Source: Durusdinium trenchii (taxonomy: Eukaryota; Sar; Dinophyceae; Suessiales; Symbiodiniaceae). Taken from it: a stretch of DNA of 64,000 bases. A program made the translations under genes and the position numbers. Shown here in pieces: positions 1 through 10,949 of the stretch. Each line of letters begins with the position of its first letter. Within the stretch, counting starts at the first letter, position 1. The stretch covers positions 1,189,276 through 1,253,275 of the forward strand of contig CAXAMN010023361.1 of the NCBI GenBank assembly GCA_963970005.1, written 5' to 3'. The notes beneath the pieces are model-generated. The model searched no databases and was not told the DNA's origin. It saw nothing but the letters and a program-made list of their open reading frames with translations.

Positions 1-970
1 CCATAAGATTGATTTAATCAATTATTTGAGGTTTCTGAGGTGCGTCCACCCCGTCACTTAACTTGCTAAAGCAAGAGCAACTCCAGCTAGCTAAGGCTAG
101 CTTTCGTGATAAGGAGTCTTGGTCAAAATGTGTCCATTCCTGGTTGCAAGGTAACCCAATACCGAATACCCCCATACAAAAACGAGGCAAACCAAATGTC
201 AAACTCTCTGCTGGCGATTTTTCCTGTGCCTTGATGACAACTAAGTTTCGGCTGCGGTCGCGCTTCTCCTTGTTAAGGTATGTGACCTGCCACTGCTGCG
301 CCGGTGCTGCTGTGCCAACATCGGAACGAAGCTGCTAAGGTCAAGACACGCGCAACCCCAAGGTAGGGAGCTACCTGGCGGAACAGCAGGGAGGAGGAAA
401 AATGGCTACTGTAACAGTGTTTGGACGCTGGGGCTATAAATGCTATAGCCCACACCATCCTATCTCTTAGCCTGTGGTGGCATAGGCATGTTTTTTGTTC
501 TTTATGATGCTGTTGCATCGCGTTCTACAGAGAAAGTAGTGTCATTTATATAGGCATGAGGACAAAGCTGTCAACATGTTCGGCTGTGGAAGCTTAATGC
601 AAATTGGCCGGTTCTATGTAAAAATATGTTTGTGATGTTGGAGGCGGCAACTCAGCCCAATGCCTCAAACATGCTGAGCAGTTTCACCAGTGGTTTCCCC
701 GCCACAAAAGCCAATCATGCTGAACTTATATATATATATAAGATAAGGAGGTACATATATATATATATGCGCGGGTGTGTGTGTGTGTGTTCCCCGTAGC
801 ATTGGTCCTGATCATGGATAAAGTGGGCATATATGCGGTCACACCAACACTCTCAGCAATATTGTAATTGCTGGACAGTTGGACGATGTGGGTTCTGGAT
901 AAAGCAACTCATAACTCCACATTTGAGCGTTGGCATGTGTTAGCTGTTAGCTGAAAACTCCAGTTGCAAC
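1..970. other. Intergenic stretch, no supported gene
   Basis: Only short open frames are present and none has convincing composition. A TA/GT simple repeat lies at 727-790. A 91-codon plus frame at 63-338 was judged chance. Confidence 0.5.
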
Positions 971-1351
971 CTGTTTGTTAGCATGCTTCTTGTTGGGACC
1001 CAGACCCAGCGACCGGCAAAATCCCGGCATTGCCTCCTTGGGCATATTCCACAGCCGCTCACGGGCCATGTCAGCCTTCCTCAGAGCGTTCCCAGTTCAG
1101 CCACCACGTGTGTGGCCTGAGCCTTGCTGCCCTGAGTGCTCCACGTCTTGGTTGGCGTGAGCGAGACGCTTTCATCTGATGGGCTCTCCTCCACCTGCCA
1201 AGGCCGACTGCCGACGGTGGAGCACTCACACGGCGCATGCGACCGCATGCGGCGAGGTGCGCACGGAAAACTCAGGAGAAGCCGCATCCTCGGAAGCCTC
1301 CTGCACAAGCTTCATGGGTGCCCCTTGTTCTTGGAACACAGACCTGTACCT

Positions 1352-1510
1352 ATGTCAACCACAGCAAGCCGAAACTCGAATGGTTTTGATTCACAGCCTC
1401 AAGATGCTTTGCAAATGATGATGCTACTGCATGCGTCTGCGGGTTCTCCTCCTCAGCGTCACCAAGAAATCCTGCCCAGACCAAAAGGCTTTGGAGCTCC
1501 AAGAAGCAGG
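1352..1510 (+). CDS. Possible plus-strand exon, unknown protein
   Basis: From an ATG at 1352 the plus frame reads a Ser/Gln-rich peptide beginning MSTTASRNSNGFDSQPQD. It ends at a TAG that overlaps a possible GT donor (AGCAG then GTAGTT). No family recognised. Its strand is opposite to most genes here, so it may be chance. Confidence 0.25.
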
Positions 1511-1559
1511 TAGTTTAATAGATAGGCTACCTCTGCTAAGCGAGAAATGACCTTTCTAT

Positions 1560-2860
1560 GTTAATGTTCACTATTCAGTTGTTCATCCTGCAGTCCCCAG
1601 CCCACATGACATCTTGTATCATGTTGCATCTCTTATCTCATCCATCAATCAGTAAATACGACCTGCAGGACTGTAGCCTCAAGCCCTGCCCGGGTGACCA
1701 AAGCCTTCATCTGCATCTTTGCCAGCAGCCTGCTCTCATCTAGCGGCCAACCAAACAAAGACCTTCTCAACCCTGGTTGGTCAAGTTCAAAGAAACAAAC
1801 AACTTCCCAACATCTAAACTCCCCCAAACAAACAGATCGCCTCTCAGAATGGTTTGGAAGACTGTGATAACTTTAACCATAATCATCTTCCAAGAGGTTA
1901 TGTTCATGTCAGGATACTGCAGATAGGTGGTTGCATCATGTTGCATCCATACATCCAAACATCTGGGAGGCTGCAACCAACAGAAAGAAAAAAGCAATCA
2001 AACAGAACTCCAAACAAAACCTCAACATTGAGCACCTCAACAGCAGACTGTTTGGGCAAAAAAACACTCCAAACAGTGCCCAGAAGGCCGCCTTCGGCAC
2101 GTGGACCGCTCGTTGAACTCGTCCAAGTCGGACCTGGCCGGTGGTTGTGGTGCCCAAATGTGCCCAAGGACCCAAACAAAAGGACAGAAACTGGACCGAA
2201 ACTCCCGAAAAAAGCGGAGAGATGCCCATGTTCGGATCACAACCATCAAACCCATTTTTCAAAGCCGGCGCAGTGACTATAGTATCTATAGTCACTACCT
2301 GTGCTTGGCAGCCGGCATCGAGGGCTTTTGATTCACCAAGTCTCGACGTTCTAAGTCTCGAGCGGGTGAAGCCACAAAGGCGCTGGGACCTCACCGGTGG
2401 ATCCAAATGGATCGACTGGAGCAAAGAAATTGCATGCACCAAGAGGATCAACATTTGTAGGCATTGTTTACAACAGGATGTACATAGATTTATCACAGAA
2501 CCAGTGGCCTACCAAGTCAAAGATGCAACATAGAAGTAGAATGAAATATACATATAAAAATGAACATGAAATAGAAAGGTTTTTGTACAGTAGGTTTTTT
2601 GACACTTCAACCAGCCATGCGATCTCACCAGTGGCCTACAAAGCAGTGAGCATTCTGCCGAACAAGGCGAAAACACATGTTGATAGTTACCAAACCCAAG
2701 CAGAACCACCAATGTTGGGGCTCGCACGTCCTGGTGCTAAAAGACATGCCACAGCAGCCAGGGCTGAAACCTCGGTATCACCAAGCAAAAAGAGATTGAC
2801 CATGACTCTGGAGATGCTGAAGCTCAGGACTCTGAGAACTCTGGTTCTCAGGGGAGTTGG
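1560..2860. other. Intergenic; ORFs on both strands, none convincing
   Basis: Long open frames exist on both strands (for example 2141-2533 plus and 1936-2496 minus), but they overlap each other and neither shows a domain. A perfect inverted repeat lies inside (listed separately). Confidence 0.4.
2273..2295. repeat. Perfect 10-bp inverted repeat
   Basis: GTGACTATAG, three-base loop TAT, then CTATAGTCAC. The arms match exactly. It could be a cruciform or a small RNA hairpin; no neighbour indicates a role. Confidence 0.85.
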
Positions 2861-3172
2861 ATGATCCTGCCCTGCAAACACCCATTCAGATGTTGGCAAA
2901 GGTCAGGTCTGGCCTTCAATTTCTCACAAAAATGCAAACCTGCCTGCGCACTTGGGCTGGCTAGGTGGCATGGCTTCAATGGCAAATGCCTAAGAGTACA
3001 GTATTTCAATTTGATGTGCTTGATATCGCACGGTGGCAGGATGTAGTACGGAGCTATACACATGTTCTGGCATTCCGTTCAACTCTCATAGCACACTGTT
3101 TGAGTTGCTCGGGAATGAAACTGGCTACCGCGGGTTGTGGACTCCACGGAATTCAGATTGGGAGTTGTGGCT

Positions 3173-3284
3173 ACACTCCCCGAAATTATCATGGAAGTGG
3201 AGTTCACCACTTGTTTGGTCTTCAGACAATAGCCATCCAATCCAAGGGGCCGTTATCCACTTCCATGATTGTTTCAGGGAGTGT
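3173..3284. mobile_element. Foldback/MITE-like element, family 1 copy a
   Basis: The left end (ACACTCCC.GAAA..ATCATGGAAGTGGA) and right end (TCCACTTCCATGATTGTTTCAGGGAGTGT) form a terminal inverted repeat with about 26 of 29 matches. The element is 112 nt and has no coding capacity. Related copies are at 44186-44293 and 50303-50394. No clear target duplication is seen for this copy. Confidence 0.6.
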
Positions 3285-3389
3285 GTGCGTGCGACACTGC
3301 TTGGACCCCTGTTGGACCCCTGTCTGCCCGCCGCCAGACCTCGAGCCAGTGGCGCCTGCACAAATGGACTTGGCTGACAACCGCGCGAA

Positions 3390-3960
3390 CTAAATCAAGC
3401 CCTCCTCAGAAACGAGCGTACAATTCCAGAGTGTTGTTTTAGTTTTGGGTGTCACGCCCCGTCACCGCTGTACTAGCTGTATGCCTTTATCGTTTTTGAG
3501 CACAATTGCTCCCAATTTCGTGTGATATTTGCGGTGATTTGTGGTTTCATGTGATTTCTGCGGGGGAAACGTTATATGCATTTCAATGCTAGCGGGTTGA
3601 AATTTTGGGACGCTGTGCAGACCGCAACACCTGTCGGAAAACGAGACTTACTGACAAACACTATGGTTGAAAGAAACGTCGACAACTTGTAGCAAGAACC
3701 AACCTACAAACAGTGTATATTATGTGGCTGTCTGTGCAAACACAGCTGAGAGCAAATTCACACCTACGGAGCGTCACGTGTCAATACAGCTGCATTGGCC
3801 GCACTTCGGCCGCTGAAGTCTCTGCTTCGGCTGAGATGATGAGAGACCAAGTGTGACTGCTGTGCAAAGCGTGCGACATCCTTGCAAAAAGCTTGCCAGG
3901 GAAACCAACTGTCGTAATGTTTCGTTGTCAGATCAAGCAACCCAAGTAACCCGTCAAAAG
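3390..3960. other. Intergenic, nothing recognised
   Basis: No frame of convincing composition and no repeat was seen. Confidence 0.4.
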
Positions 3961-3970
3961 CAAAAACGGC

Positions 3971-4231
3971 TCACACGACGCGGTAGAATCGGGGTAAACC
4001 CTCTGTCTTTCCGCCATCAGCTGAGGTTCTGTGGAGGATGGAGGATGGGCCACAACCGATGAAGAAGTGCCACACCATGCAGCGATTTGTGCGCTGCCAA
4101 CACTTCAAGGCATCACGCGTAACAAAACTTCCCGAACATCCAACTGACCTCAGGCCGAATGATATGAAAGGCATCTTTGCTCTATCCTTGAACAGCTGCC
4201 GGGGAAATGCATGATCAGCAACATTCAGCAA
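3971..4231 (-). CDS. Possible exon, unknown protein
   Basis: The minus frame starts at an ATG and runs 86 codons to a stop. It has several Cys and aromatic residues and no recognised domain. It lies on the strand of the main gene array, but support is only an open frame with plausible composition. Confidence 0.3.
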   Translation of the reverse strand: MLNVADHAFPRQLFKDRAKMPFISFGLRSVGCSGSFVTRDALKCWQRTNRCMVWHFFIGCGPSSILHRTSADGGKTEGLPRFYRVV

Positions 4232-4543
4232 CTATCCGAACTATCAGCATGCTTATTAGAGCACTTCCGGCGGTGCTGATCTGAAAGCACACGCAGAAAC
4301 AAAATATGGTTTGTCAGATATTGCAACATGGCCAGATGCTAAAGGTTGTCGGACCAACTAGAATCCAAAGTGTTTGTTTGGCTGTCACAAACATCGTTAT
4401 TGGCAGTTTTGTGGTCGATTGCCGATGGCCAACACCAGGGCCCCCTAGCATCCCCTAGCCATGGCCCGGCTAGGTCTTCTAAATGACGAACAGGGGTAAA
4501 ATTCTTAGCAATGCATGGATTACATTACAAACGCCACTTACAT

Positions 4544-4741
4544 TCATGAATTGCAACCTACAAACAATGTGAGAAATTCAATGGGAGTACTACAATGCTC
4601 TTCCCGCCATTCCCCTTCTACCAAAATCCCTGTCAACATCTTGCAAAAGTTATTGTTGTTGTGACGTCGGCATAAACTAAGCAAGCCTTGAAACACAACC
4701 CTGCATAGAACATGTTGATAAACGGCCACGGGCAGAAACAC
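4544..4741 (-). CDS. Possible small hydrophobic ORF
   Basis: ATG-started minus frame of 65 codons with a hydrophobic N-terminus (MFLPVAVYQHVLCRVVFQG) and an acidic second half. It could be a first exon with a signal peptide. No family recognised. Confidence 0.3.
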   Translation of the reverse strand: MFLPVAVYQHVLCRVVFQGLLSLCRRHNNNNFCKMLTGILVEGEWREEHCSTPIEFLTLFVGCNS

Positions 4742-4749
4742 ATGTTCGC

Positions 4750-5480
4750 TTTCCGCCGATCCGACATCAATTTAAGCAGTCTAGTCTTGGCAACTTTAAA
4801 TTGTGTTTATGTGTCAGGCTCATCTAGCCTGAGCCGGGTGTCCTCCAAATAGCAAGTGGGTATCCAAATTTCTACCCGTCCGGTAAACTCCAAAGCACAA
4901 GCTGGCAGCTTTTTCCACGGACTCGCAGCATTTGCTGCAATTTGCAAACAATCAGCAATCAGCACTTGCACGCATCACGTGGCATCCCATTCAAAACCAT
5001 ACTAGTATGATAGCAAATAGCACCAAATTCAATTACCAGGCTCCATGCGCACATTGCAACCAAGCCAACAGGTCAAAATGCTAAATCTTCGCTTATGCTA
5101 TTTTTCACTTTGACTGACCTTCCACGTGCAACAAGCTGCGGTTCTAAGAATCACGAAGCTTCAAGGCAACCTTCAACGGACGCGATCGTTTTACTCGAAC
5201 AACTCGCACCTTGTCCTAAAGCCCCTCCAGAAGCTTAAAGCTTCAAAAAGCACACACACCAGAAACTCAAACAGGTTGTGGTTGCCAGTAAACTGGCACG
5301 CAGTCAAATAGCCTACCACGGTTAAGCGCACCCAGCTCAAAACCCCGGCCCTTCTGCTTTTGAGGTGTCCTCACTGAACCAACACAATTTAACAGTAAAA
5401 CTGTGACAAGTCCTTTATTATTATGCCAAACAGGTTTTGTAACACTTAGCTACTCCAAGTGCAAAGCGGTGGGACCTAGG
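4750..5480. other. Intergenic, nothing recognised
   Basis: No strong frame and no clear repeat apart from small palindromes. Confidence 0.4.
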
Positions 5481-5915
5481 TATACCAAGTGTTGGACGTT
5501 TTCCTGGCCAAAAAGATTTGGCTGGATAAATGTTGACGGGTTTTCCTGGCCAAATGGATTTGGCTGGTCAAATTGCGACGGTTTTTTGAAAAACCAATCA
5601 CATTTTTGGTGGCCAAATCCATGTGGCTGAGTGGTTTTGGCCAGAAAACCCATCACGATCTGGAAGCTTGACTGGCCCCAGAAAAGCGCTGGGCTTTTCA
5701 AAAAATCCATCACAATTCCATAAGCTTTAGAAAAACCCATCACAATTTGAAGTTCGCAGTGAGCTAGAAAGTCTGACGGGTTTCCATGTTCCTTACTTAG
5801 TTGCGACGGGTTTTTCAAAAAAACCATCACATTTTAGAGTTGGGGCCCGTATCTGAAACGTGACGGGTTTGCCTGGCCAAATCAATTTGGCTGGTAAAAT
5901 TGTGACGGGTTTTCC
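5480..5915. repeat. Degenerate direct/inverted repeat cluster
   Basis: The motif TGACGGGTTTTCCTGGCCAA, followed by a CCAAAT..ATTTGGC hairpin, recurs in both orientations; the inverse form reads AAAACCCATCAC. At least eight GACGGGTTT/AAACCCATC cores occur in 430 bp. The 126-codon minus frame across it (5450-5830) is itself repetitive (QPN.FGQEN) and is a by-product. Confidence 0.75.
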
Positions 5916-5919
5916 GTCT

Positions 5920-6135
5920 CCAACCCAATCATTCCCGCAAGGCCCCATTGATCGAGCTTGGCTGGGCGCAAGGCACTGAAGCTTCGGGCGCACATTGCAC
6001 CTACAAGCTTCAGGTGTTTGCATCCGACTGCTCCAAGCATAATCTTCCAATCCTCCTGAGCACCAATACAAGGTAAATGTCAACTCGAGAAAGTTTCACA
6101 CGTCCAAGCTGGGCATATTGAGCAATCAGCATATA
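5920..6135. other. Intergenic
   Basis: No gene seen between the repeat cluster and the next exon. Confidence 0.4.
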
Positions 6136-6139
6136 AGCG

Positions 6140-6332
6140 CAGTGGTTGGCGCTTCCAGCTGGCACAGGCAACCCTCGGTGCCGCACAGACCTACATCAAC
6201 ACATGACTCCGCAGAGGGTCGAGAAAGATCTTGCAAATAGTGTGAAGTACGAGTTGGGCCTATTGAGGTTGCAGCGTCCCGGTCAAAGTCAAGCCTTTCT
6301 TTTTGCAGCTCCGAAAGGTCCACGTTCTCCAT
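6140..6332 (-). CDS. N-terminal exon, unknown protein
   Basis: ATG at 6332 starts a frame opening MENVDLSELQKERLDFDRD, a well-formed charged helical N-terminus, and an in-frame stop lies just upstream. A GTAGGT donor may end the exon after about 47 codons (SAESCVD); beyond it the frame becomes Cys-rich (GLCGTEGCLC). No domain recognised. Confidence 0.5.
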
Positions 6333-6487
6333 CCAAGTGCTTTAAAATCTTGAAGCGAAAGCTCTATCAAAGTGTGGCGCAAAACTTTTGAAATAGTGGT
6401 GCTTGGCTGTGGCGCCAGAAGCCGTGGATGATGTTCGTGGTGTGAGGAAGGAGATGGTCTCCGCGGACTCTTCACACGTAACGTCTC

Positions 6488-6511
6488 CATCATCATCATC
6501 ATCATCATCAT
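6488..6511. repeat. (CAT)8 microsatellite
   Basis: Eight consecutive CAT units. They read as poly-Met or poly-Asp in minus frames and produce false ORFs. Confidence 0.95.
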
Positions 6512-6559
6512 ATCTCCACGCTGGCATGGCTGCCCACTACGAAGGAATCTAAATTCTTG

Positions 6560-7230
6560 AAGTTCCATGACTGTATATATAGGTCAGTCTTGCGTGTATC
6601 AAGCGCATGTGGATGTTGCCTCATTGCCTCATTCTTAGAGCTCTTTGCTCCCAAGCAGGACCAAATAAACTACATGGCTGTGTTACATGCTTTTAACGGA
6701 GCCAGCAAGAAACTTGACAACAAGGTACTATTCCAAATCAAACACCCACTTGCTATTTGGAAGACACCCGGTTCAAGCTAGATGAGCCTGTATGGACTGT
6801 TCCATGTCTGCGTATCTTACGAGATCCTTTGCACTTGGACACTGGGTAAATTGCACTATTGTGTCTGTAAACCACAACGGGATGGCATATCATAGGCTTC
6901 CTCCTCATGCCATCTGTTTGATATTCCCTATGTATGTCACAGAAATGCGTCACCATACGCCTCATCACACTGAAACATCGTGCACATCGCCACGCGATGC
7001 CATGCCTCTACAGCCTTTGTGTTGAGTCCACAGGTCATGCGCTACCAGAACTGGGTTGTGAGCGTGCAGTGGGGAAATATGCTGCGACTGTTTCCTTCAG
7101 GTAACTTGGCAGGATGAGCTTCTTTCTTTGCCACGGGTTCAACTCCAAAAACGATACAAACAACAGGAAACTGGTTGCACCCTACCGACTTTCAAACTCC
7201 GAAACAAACATGAGCTGAAAAAATACACCA
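6560..7230. other. Weak coding potential only
   Basis: A minus frame at 6753-6968 is basic and plausible but has no domain and no clear splice sites. Nothing else seen. Confidence 0.35.
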
Positions 7231-7235
7231 AAAAT

Positions 7236-7344
7236 TCACCATTTTGCACGAGTCACGGGCGCGAGCGTTCTGTCCAGCACGATGCACAGGGTTGGCAGAA
7301 TCTCAAAGGAGCGGTTGGCGATGGACACACGGACAGCGATCGGT
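7236..7344 (-). CDS. Terminal exon, unknown protein
   Basis: After a GAAGCAG acceptor the frame reads IAVRVSIANRSFEILPTL, then CIVLDRTLAPVTRAKW and TGA. Composition is clearly coding although the exon is only 109 nt. Upstream exons of the same gene were not identified. Confidence 0.5.
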
Positions 7345-7627
7345 CTGCTTCAAGCACCACGCGATGATGGTTTATTTTCCGTATTTTCAGCGGCTGCCCA
7401 TCAAATGTATAATTTGGAAAAACCAAGCCCAAACAAAAAAATGACATTATTCATCCATTGTGCATGGATAGGTTGCTTGCAAACTGGACTGCACAGTGAG
7501 GTGCTCAAAAGACAAGGGGACAACTCTTCTTGCTACCAGTTGCTTTTTGGTGGTGATTGCACACAAACGGGGCCGACACTCAGCATTTGAGCCGCATGCC
7601 CATTGAATTTGTTCACTCGGAGCTGAT

Positions 7628-7948
7628 TTATGACCTCTTACATTGAGAACACCAAGTGAGCCAGCTGCGGGTGTCTTTTGCACGTCTCAGTCCCCCTACT
7701 TTCATTACTTGTTCATACTGTTTCGATCGATCTTTCGTGGCGATCCCCCTCTTTTTGGAACGGTTTAGCGCGTTTTTTCCACGTCCCGCAGGTACTGCTG
7801 GAGCGGCCGGAGCCACACTGGGACTATGATGACTGCGTTGGCAAATGGGGGAGAGATGTGCATCGGCGGAGCCAATTGGGTTTCCTGTCACCTTGCCCTG
7901 CTTCAACAACAGCGAAATAGGCATCAAAATGACCAAGGCAACGACCAA
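7628..7948 (-). CDS. Single-pass membrane protein segment
   Basis: The open minus frame (~106 codons to TAA) begins with a hydrophobic segment (VVALVILMPISLLL), then a Ser/Ala/Pro-rich linker and a strongly basic stretch (NRSKKRGIATKDRSKQYEQ). The order fits a signal anchor or signal peptide plus basic domain. The frame remains open upstream, so the true start may be a splice acceptor. Family unknown. Confidence 0.5.
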   Translation of the reverse strand: MVVALVILMPISLLLKQGKVTGNPIGSADAHLSPICQRSHHSPSVAPAAPAVPAGRGKNALNRSKKRGIATKDRSKQYEQVMKVGGLRRAKDTRSWLTWCSQCKRS

Positions 7949-8201
7949 GGAATGACAAAGTGATAACTCATGCTAACTAACGAATACTCACACCAAGGCG
8001 GTCAAGGTCACAAATTCTGAATTGATGCATTGCGACAAGTCTGCGCCAAGCGAGGCCAGGTTCACCATACTTCACTAGAATCCAAATCCTACTTCGAAAC
8101 CATCATGAAGGTGCCATGGCTTGCATTGTCGGTCCTCGCTTTTTTTGGGGGGGAGGATGGTTCTAAGAGCCAATAGCTACCTCATCTGTCGACATCAAAG
8201 C

Positions 8202-8341
8202 TCAGCCATGCCCTTTCTGGCCAGTCAAGCGCTCCTCAATCAAGCTGAAATGAAACTCTGCACATGGTCTGCCATGCGTCTCCTGCACACGCCGGTCCAC
8301 AAGGGCGTGCAAACGGTCCGCTTCCTTTTTGGCCGCCCTGG
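8202..8341 (-). CDS. Terminal exon, helical protein
   Basis: A CTCCACAG acceptor is followed by a frame reading ARAAKKEADRLHALVDRRVQ and ending EERLTGQKGHG-stop. The exon is 140 nt. Two other frames are also open here because of GC content, but this one has helical, charged composition. Confidence 0.5.
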
Positions 8342-8739
8342 CTGTGGAGGCGTGGGCGTGAGCAGTACATATTGGACACACACACGCACACCCGAGCGAG
8401 AGACTGCAAAATCTTGTCCCTTTGAATCTCGCCGATCCTGAGACACACTTGGAATGTGAGGCAGCGTTCCCCACACCGGACAATGGGGTGCAATGTTTGG
8501 TTTCATCCTTCCTGGCCTTCTGATTAGATCTTCCAGTGTTGCATCTTCACCTGAAAAGCAGAAAGCTGAGCCACTTCATCCTAGTCCTAGTTCATCTGGC
8601 AAAACAAGGCCGCAACGCATCTCCGCCAAAAGGGACTCAATGTTTTCCTGGGAGGCATCCCACCCAGTGACTTGCCCATTTTTGTTGCTTCAGATTGCTT
8701 CAGGCACCTGCGTAGGTGGTAGCTTGCATGAGTGCTTAC

Positions 8740-8850
8740 CTCTTCCTTCCGTTTCTTCTGCCCGGTCTCTAGCTCTTTCTCCTGCTGTTTGTGTCTTTCT
8801 CTTGCTGTTTCCGCTGGGTCCCTTCCCACTTTCTCACTGTGCTCTTCCTT
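8740..8850 (-). CDS. Coiled-coil exon
   Basis: The exon lies between an AATAG acceptor and a consensus GTAAGC donor. It reads a highly charged helix (ETARERHKQQEKELETGQKK), a likely coiled coil. A downstream frame near 8690-8574 (GQVTGWDASQENIESLLAEM, then a stop) may be the final exon of the same gene. Confidence 0.5.
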
Positions 8851-9091
8851 CTATTCTTTTCACCGTATCTTCATCCGAACTTGTTCAATCAATCCTCTCA
8901 ATCCCGCTATGCGTATTGAGTGAGGTTTGCATGCCAGCCGACTACTGTACAGCGGAAAGTGCCCTTTTCAATAACACAACGTCAAAAACTGACGAAACCT
9001 CAATCCCAACCAAACCAATGCTACCCTGCGCACCAATTTACTTTTTACAGTTGTTCATCTCGCAATCGTTTCCTGGGTCTGCTTTTCCACC

Positions 9092-9517
9092 ATGGTGAGT
9101 TGGAACCTGAGCGATGAGGCTGGTTTCGTTGGGGGCGGCGATGGGTGTTTGTCTTCTCTGCAAGCCAAAGAACTGGGAGCCAACACCAATGTCTTGCTCA
9201 AGCGGTGGCGAGCACTCCGAGCACAGACCAAAGTTCGCTACAGTGAGCCAAACAAGCGCACGTTTCAGTTCACTCGCACTGAGGAAAAGATAGAGAAGCC
9301 CAGAAAAGCACCCTGTCCACGGAGGTTTTCTTCTTTCCTGAATCTTCCTTCACTAGTGCCCAACCGTGTCCTTACTGGATTTTTATCCAAGATATCAATT
9401 GAATCTAAGGCTTATATAATTAACCTAAGGACTTGGGAACACTTCAACACTCAATCTGGTCAATTGCCGAGACAAACTTCCTCACAGCTCGCTGAAGAGT
9501 CTTTCTTTCGACTTTGA
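9092..9517 (+). CDS. Plus-strand ORF of uncertain reality
   Basis: A 141-codon frame from an ATG in good context; residues 30-75 are basic and plausible (LLKRWRALRAQTKVRYSEP). Minus frames over the same bases also look coding, so the strand is not settled. Confidence 0.3.
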   Translation: MVSWNLSDEAGFVGGGDGCLSSLQAKELGANTNVLLKRWRALRAQTKVRYSEPNKRTFQFTRTEEKIEKPRKAPCPRRFSSFLNLPSLVPNRVLTGFLSKISIESKAYIINLRTWEHFNTQSGQLPRQTSSQLAEESFFRL

Positions 9518-9520
9518 AGC
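9451..9520 (-). CDS. Short internal exon
   Basis: A GTCTCTCAG acceptor and a GTGTTG donor bound a frame reading FKVERKTLQRAVRKFVSAID. It probably belongs with the coiled-coil exon at 8740-8850. It conflicts with the plus ORF listed above. Confidence 0.35.
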
Positions 9521-9682
9521 CTGAGAGACCGGGCCTAGTGACGCTTCTTGAATTAGGGCGGAAAACTGGAGTGGGTGAAACTCGAAAACCGTTTTGATTT
9601 CGCCACACATTGACATTCAGTGCAGGCCCTTCTGCGGGCAGCTTCGAAAGGCGAGATATTAAAAAATAACCGAAGTGCAAAA

Positions 9683-10237
9683 TCAGCCTTTCCGAGCAGC
9701 TCTCAACTGTGCCTGCAAATCAGCACTATACAAGTCTTCATCGTCATCGAGGATGTCTCCCTGGTTGTTAGCTGACGATCTTGCTTCCAGCAACTTCTTC
9801 TCTCTCAGCTCTTCTAATCTCATCTCTTCTTCCATTGCTTCAATCCTGGCTTGCAGCTTCTCTGCGCTATCTCTCCCACGTAGTGTGATGGATGCATATC
9901 CCTCACCAGCATCGTCCATCTTGGGTCCAAGGGAGAACACCCAGCGCAGCAAAGCCAGCACACCAATCGGCACTATAAGTAAGAAGATGTTGAAACCTGA
10001 AGTCGTCTCACCATCATCATCTGCCAAAGCCCTTTGTGCCAGAGCACCATCTGCCAATCCTAAAGGGAGCGCTCCTTGAGAAAGTCTTCGCCAGAAGTTG
10101 GAGGTAAAAATGATAAAACCTCCCTCCCCAATGCCTCTCTCACGTGCGAGAAAAATAAGGCACAAAAGCACCAAAAGAAATCGCAATCTAAAGCGTTCCT
10201 GCTGATGGCGGAAGTTCTTGCCAAATCTAAAGCCCAT
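9683..10237 (-). CDS. Probable plastid/thylakoid single-pass membrane protein
   Basis: An ATG-started frame of 184 codons ends in TGA. Visible order: basic N-terminus, hydrophobic segment (FLLVLLCLIFL), a transit-like region ending ALAQRALADDD, a second membrane span (FNIFLLIVPIGVLALLRWVF), then an acidic coiled coil (LQARIEAMEEEMRLEELREK) and an acidic tail. Two hydrophobic segments separated by an Ala-rich region ending in A-x-A resemble bipartite plastid plus lumen targeting in peridinin dinoflagellates (family knowledge). The second span loosely resembles small photosystem II subunits, but I would not name it. The first ~55 residues might be intron if an acceptor near 10078 is used. Confidence 0.6.
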   Translation of the reverse strand: MGFRFGKNFRHQQERFRLRFLLVLLCLIFLARERGIGEGGFIIFTSNFWRRLSQGALPLGLADGALAQRALADDDGETTSGFNIFLLIVPIGVLALLRWVFSLGPKMDDAGEGYASITLRGRDSAEKLQARIEAMEEEMRLEELREKKLLEARSSANNQGDILDDDEDLYSADLQAQLRAARKG

Positions 10238-10348
10238 CTGATGATATTGAAAGAGTGAACGCTTTGCGTCCCTTTCCAGCTAACTGCAGCCCACACCCTT
10301 TGAACCAAAAAACTCTGAGCTCGGGCTCAGGCTCTGCAGGCAAAGAGT

Positions 10349-10614
10349 TTGACCTTTAGTTTGTTCGCAACAGCCCCCCGTCGCAAGCAGTGGGTTATGC
10401 CTATACCCATTTTTCCGTTCAGCGCTCAGCATGTTGGAATCAAGCTAACACAGCTAACACTTGGAGTCCCCTCTACTACGCGCAGCTCTTCTGAACACTC
10501 CCATACTCCTCGCAAGAGTGTGGTAGAAAAATGTGGCTTTGTGACAACTTGTGAAGCCGGTCTGGAGATTCCAGAATGGATCCAGCCACCCTCATTCCCT
10601 ACAGTGCTACACAC
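10349..10614. other. Overlapping weak ORFs
   Basis: Plus (10349-10756) and minus (10426-10614) frames overlap. Neither has a recognisable domain. Confidence 0.35.
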
Positions 10615-10817
10615 AAGCCAGAAGAATGTGCAGAAACTTTGCCGAAGCTTTGCCGTTTTTTTGGAGGTCCTTGGGCTCGTCTCGAGGCTTCAAAGTCTCG
10701 GCCTTGGTCAAAAAGGATCGGTTCCCAACGAGTCATTACACATTATGACTGAATGAATGTCTCGCATCTCGACAAAGTCTCCAACTTAACCTCCAACGAG
10801 TTGATAAAGGACTTAAC

Positions 10818-10894
10818 ACACATATATATATATATATTTACATTAATGTATATATATATATATTTTAAATATATATATATATATTAATATATGT
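10818..10894. repeat. AT-rich palindromic microsatellite
   Basis: (TA)n blocks flank two palindromic cores, ACATTAATGT and TTTAAA, and the tract ends in (GT)n. It could extrude as a cruciform. Confidence 0.9.
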
Positions 10895-10949
10895 GTGTGA
10901 ATGCGTGTGTGAAACCCTTGGAATCACAGGGCACCTGCTGGTGTTTCTT

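Noticed and set aside
1936-2496. 186-codon minus ORF
   Set aside because: Hydrophobic/Cys-rich without a domain, and overlaps an equally open plus frame; undecidable.
5450-5830. 126-codon minus ORF with QPN.FGQEN repeats
   Set aside because: By-product of the nucleotide repeat cluster; no independent coding sign.
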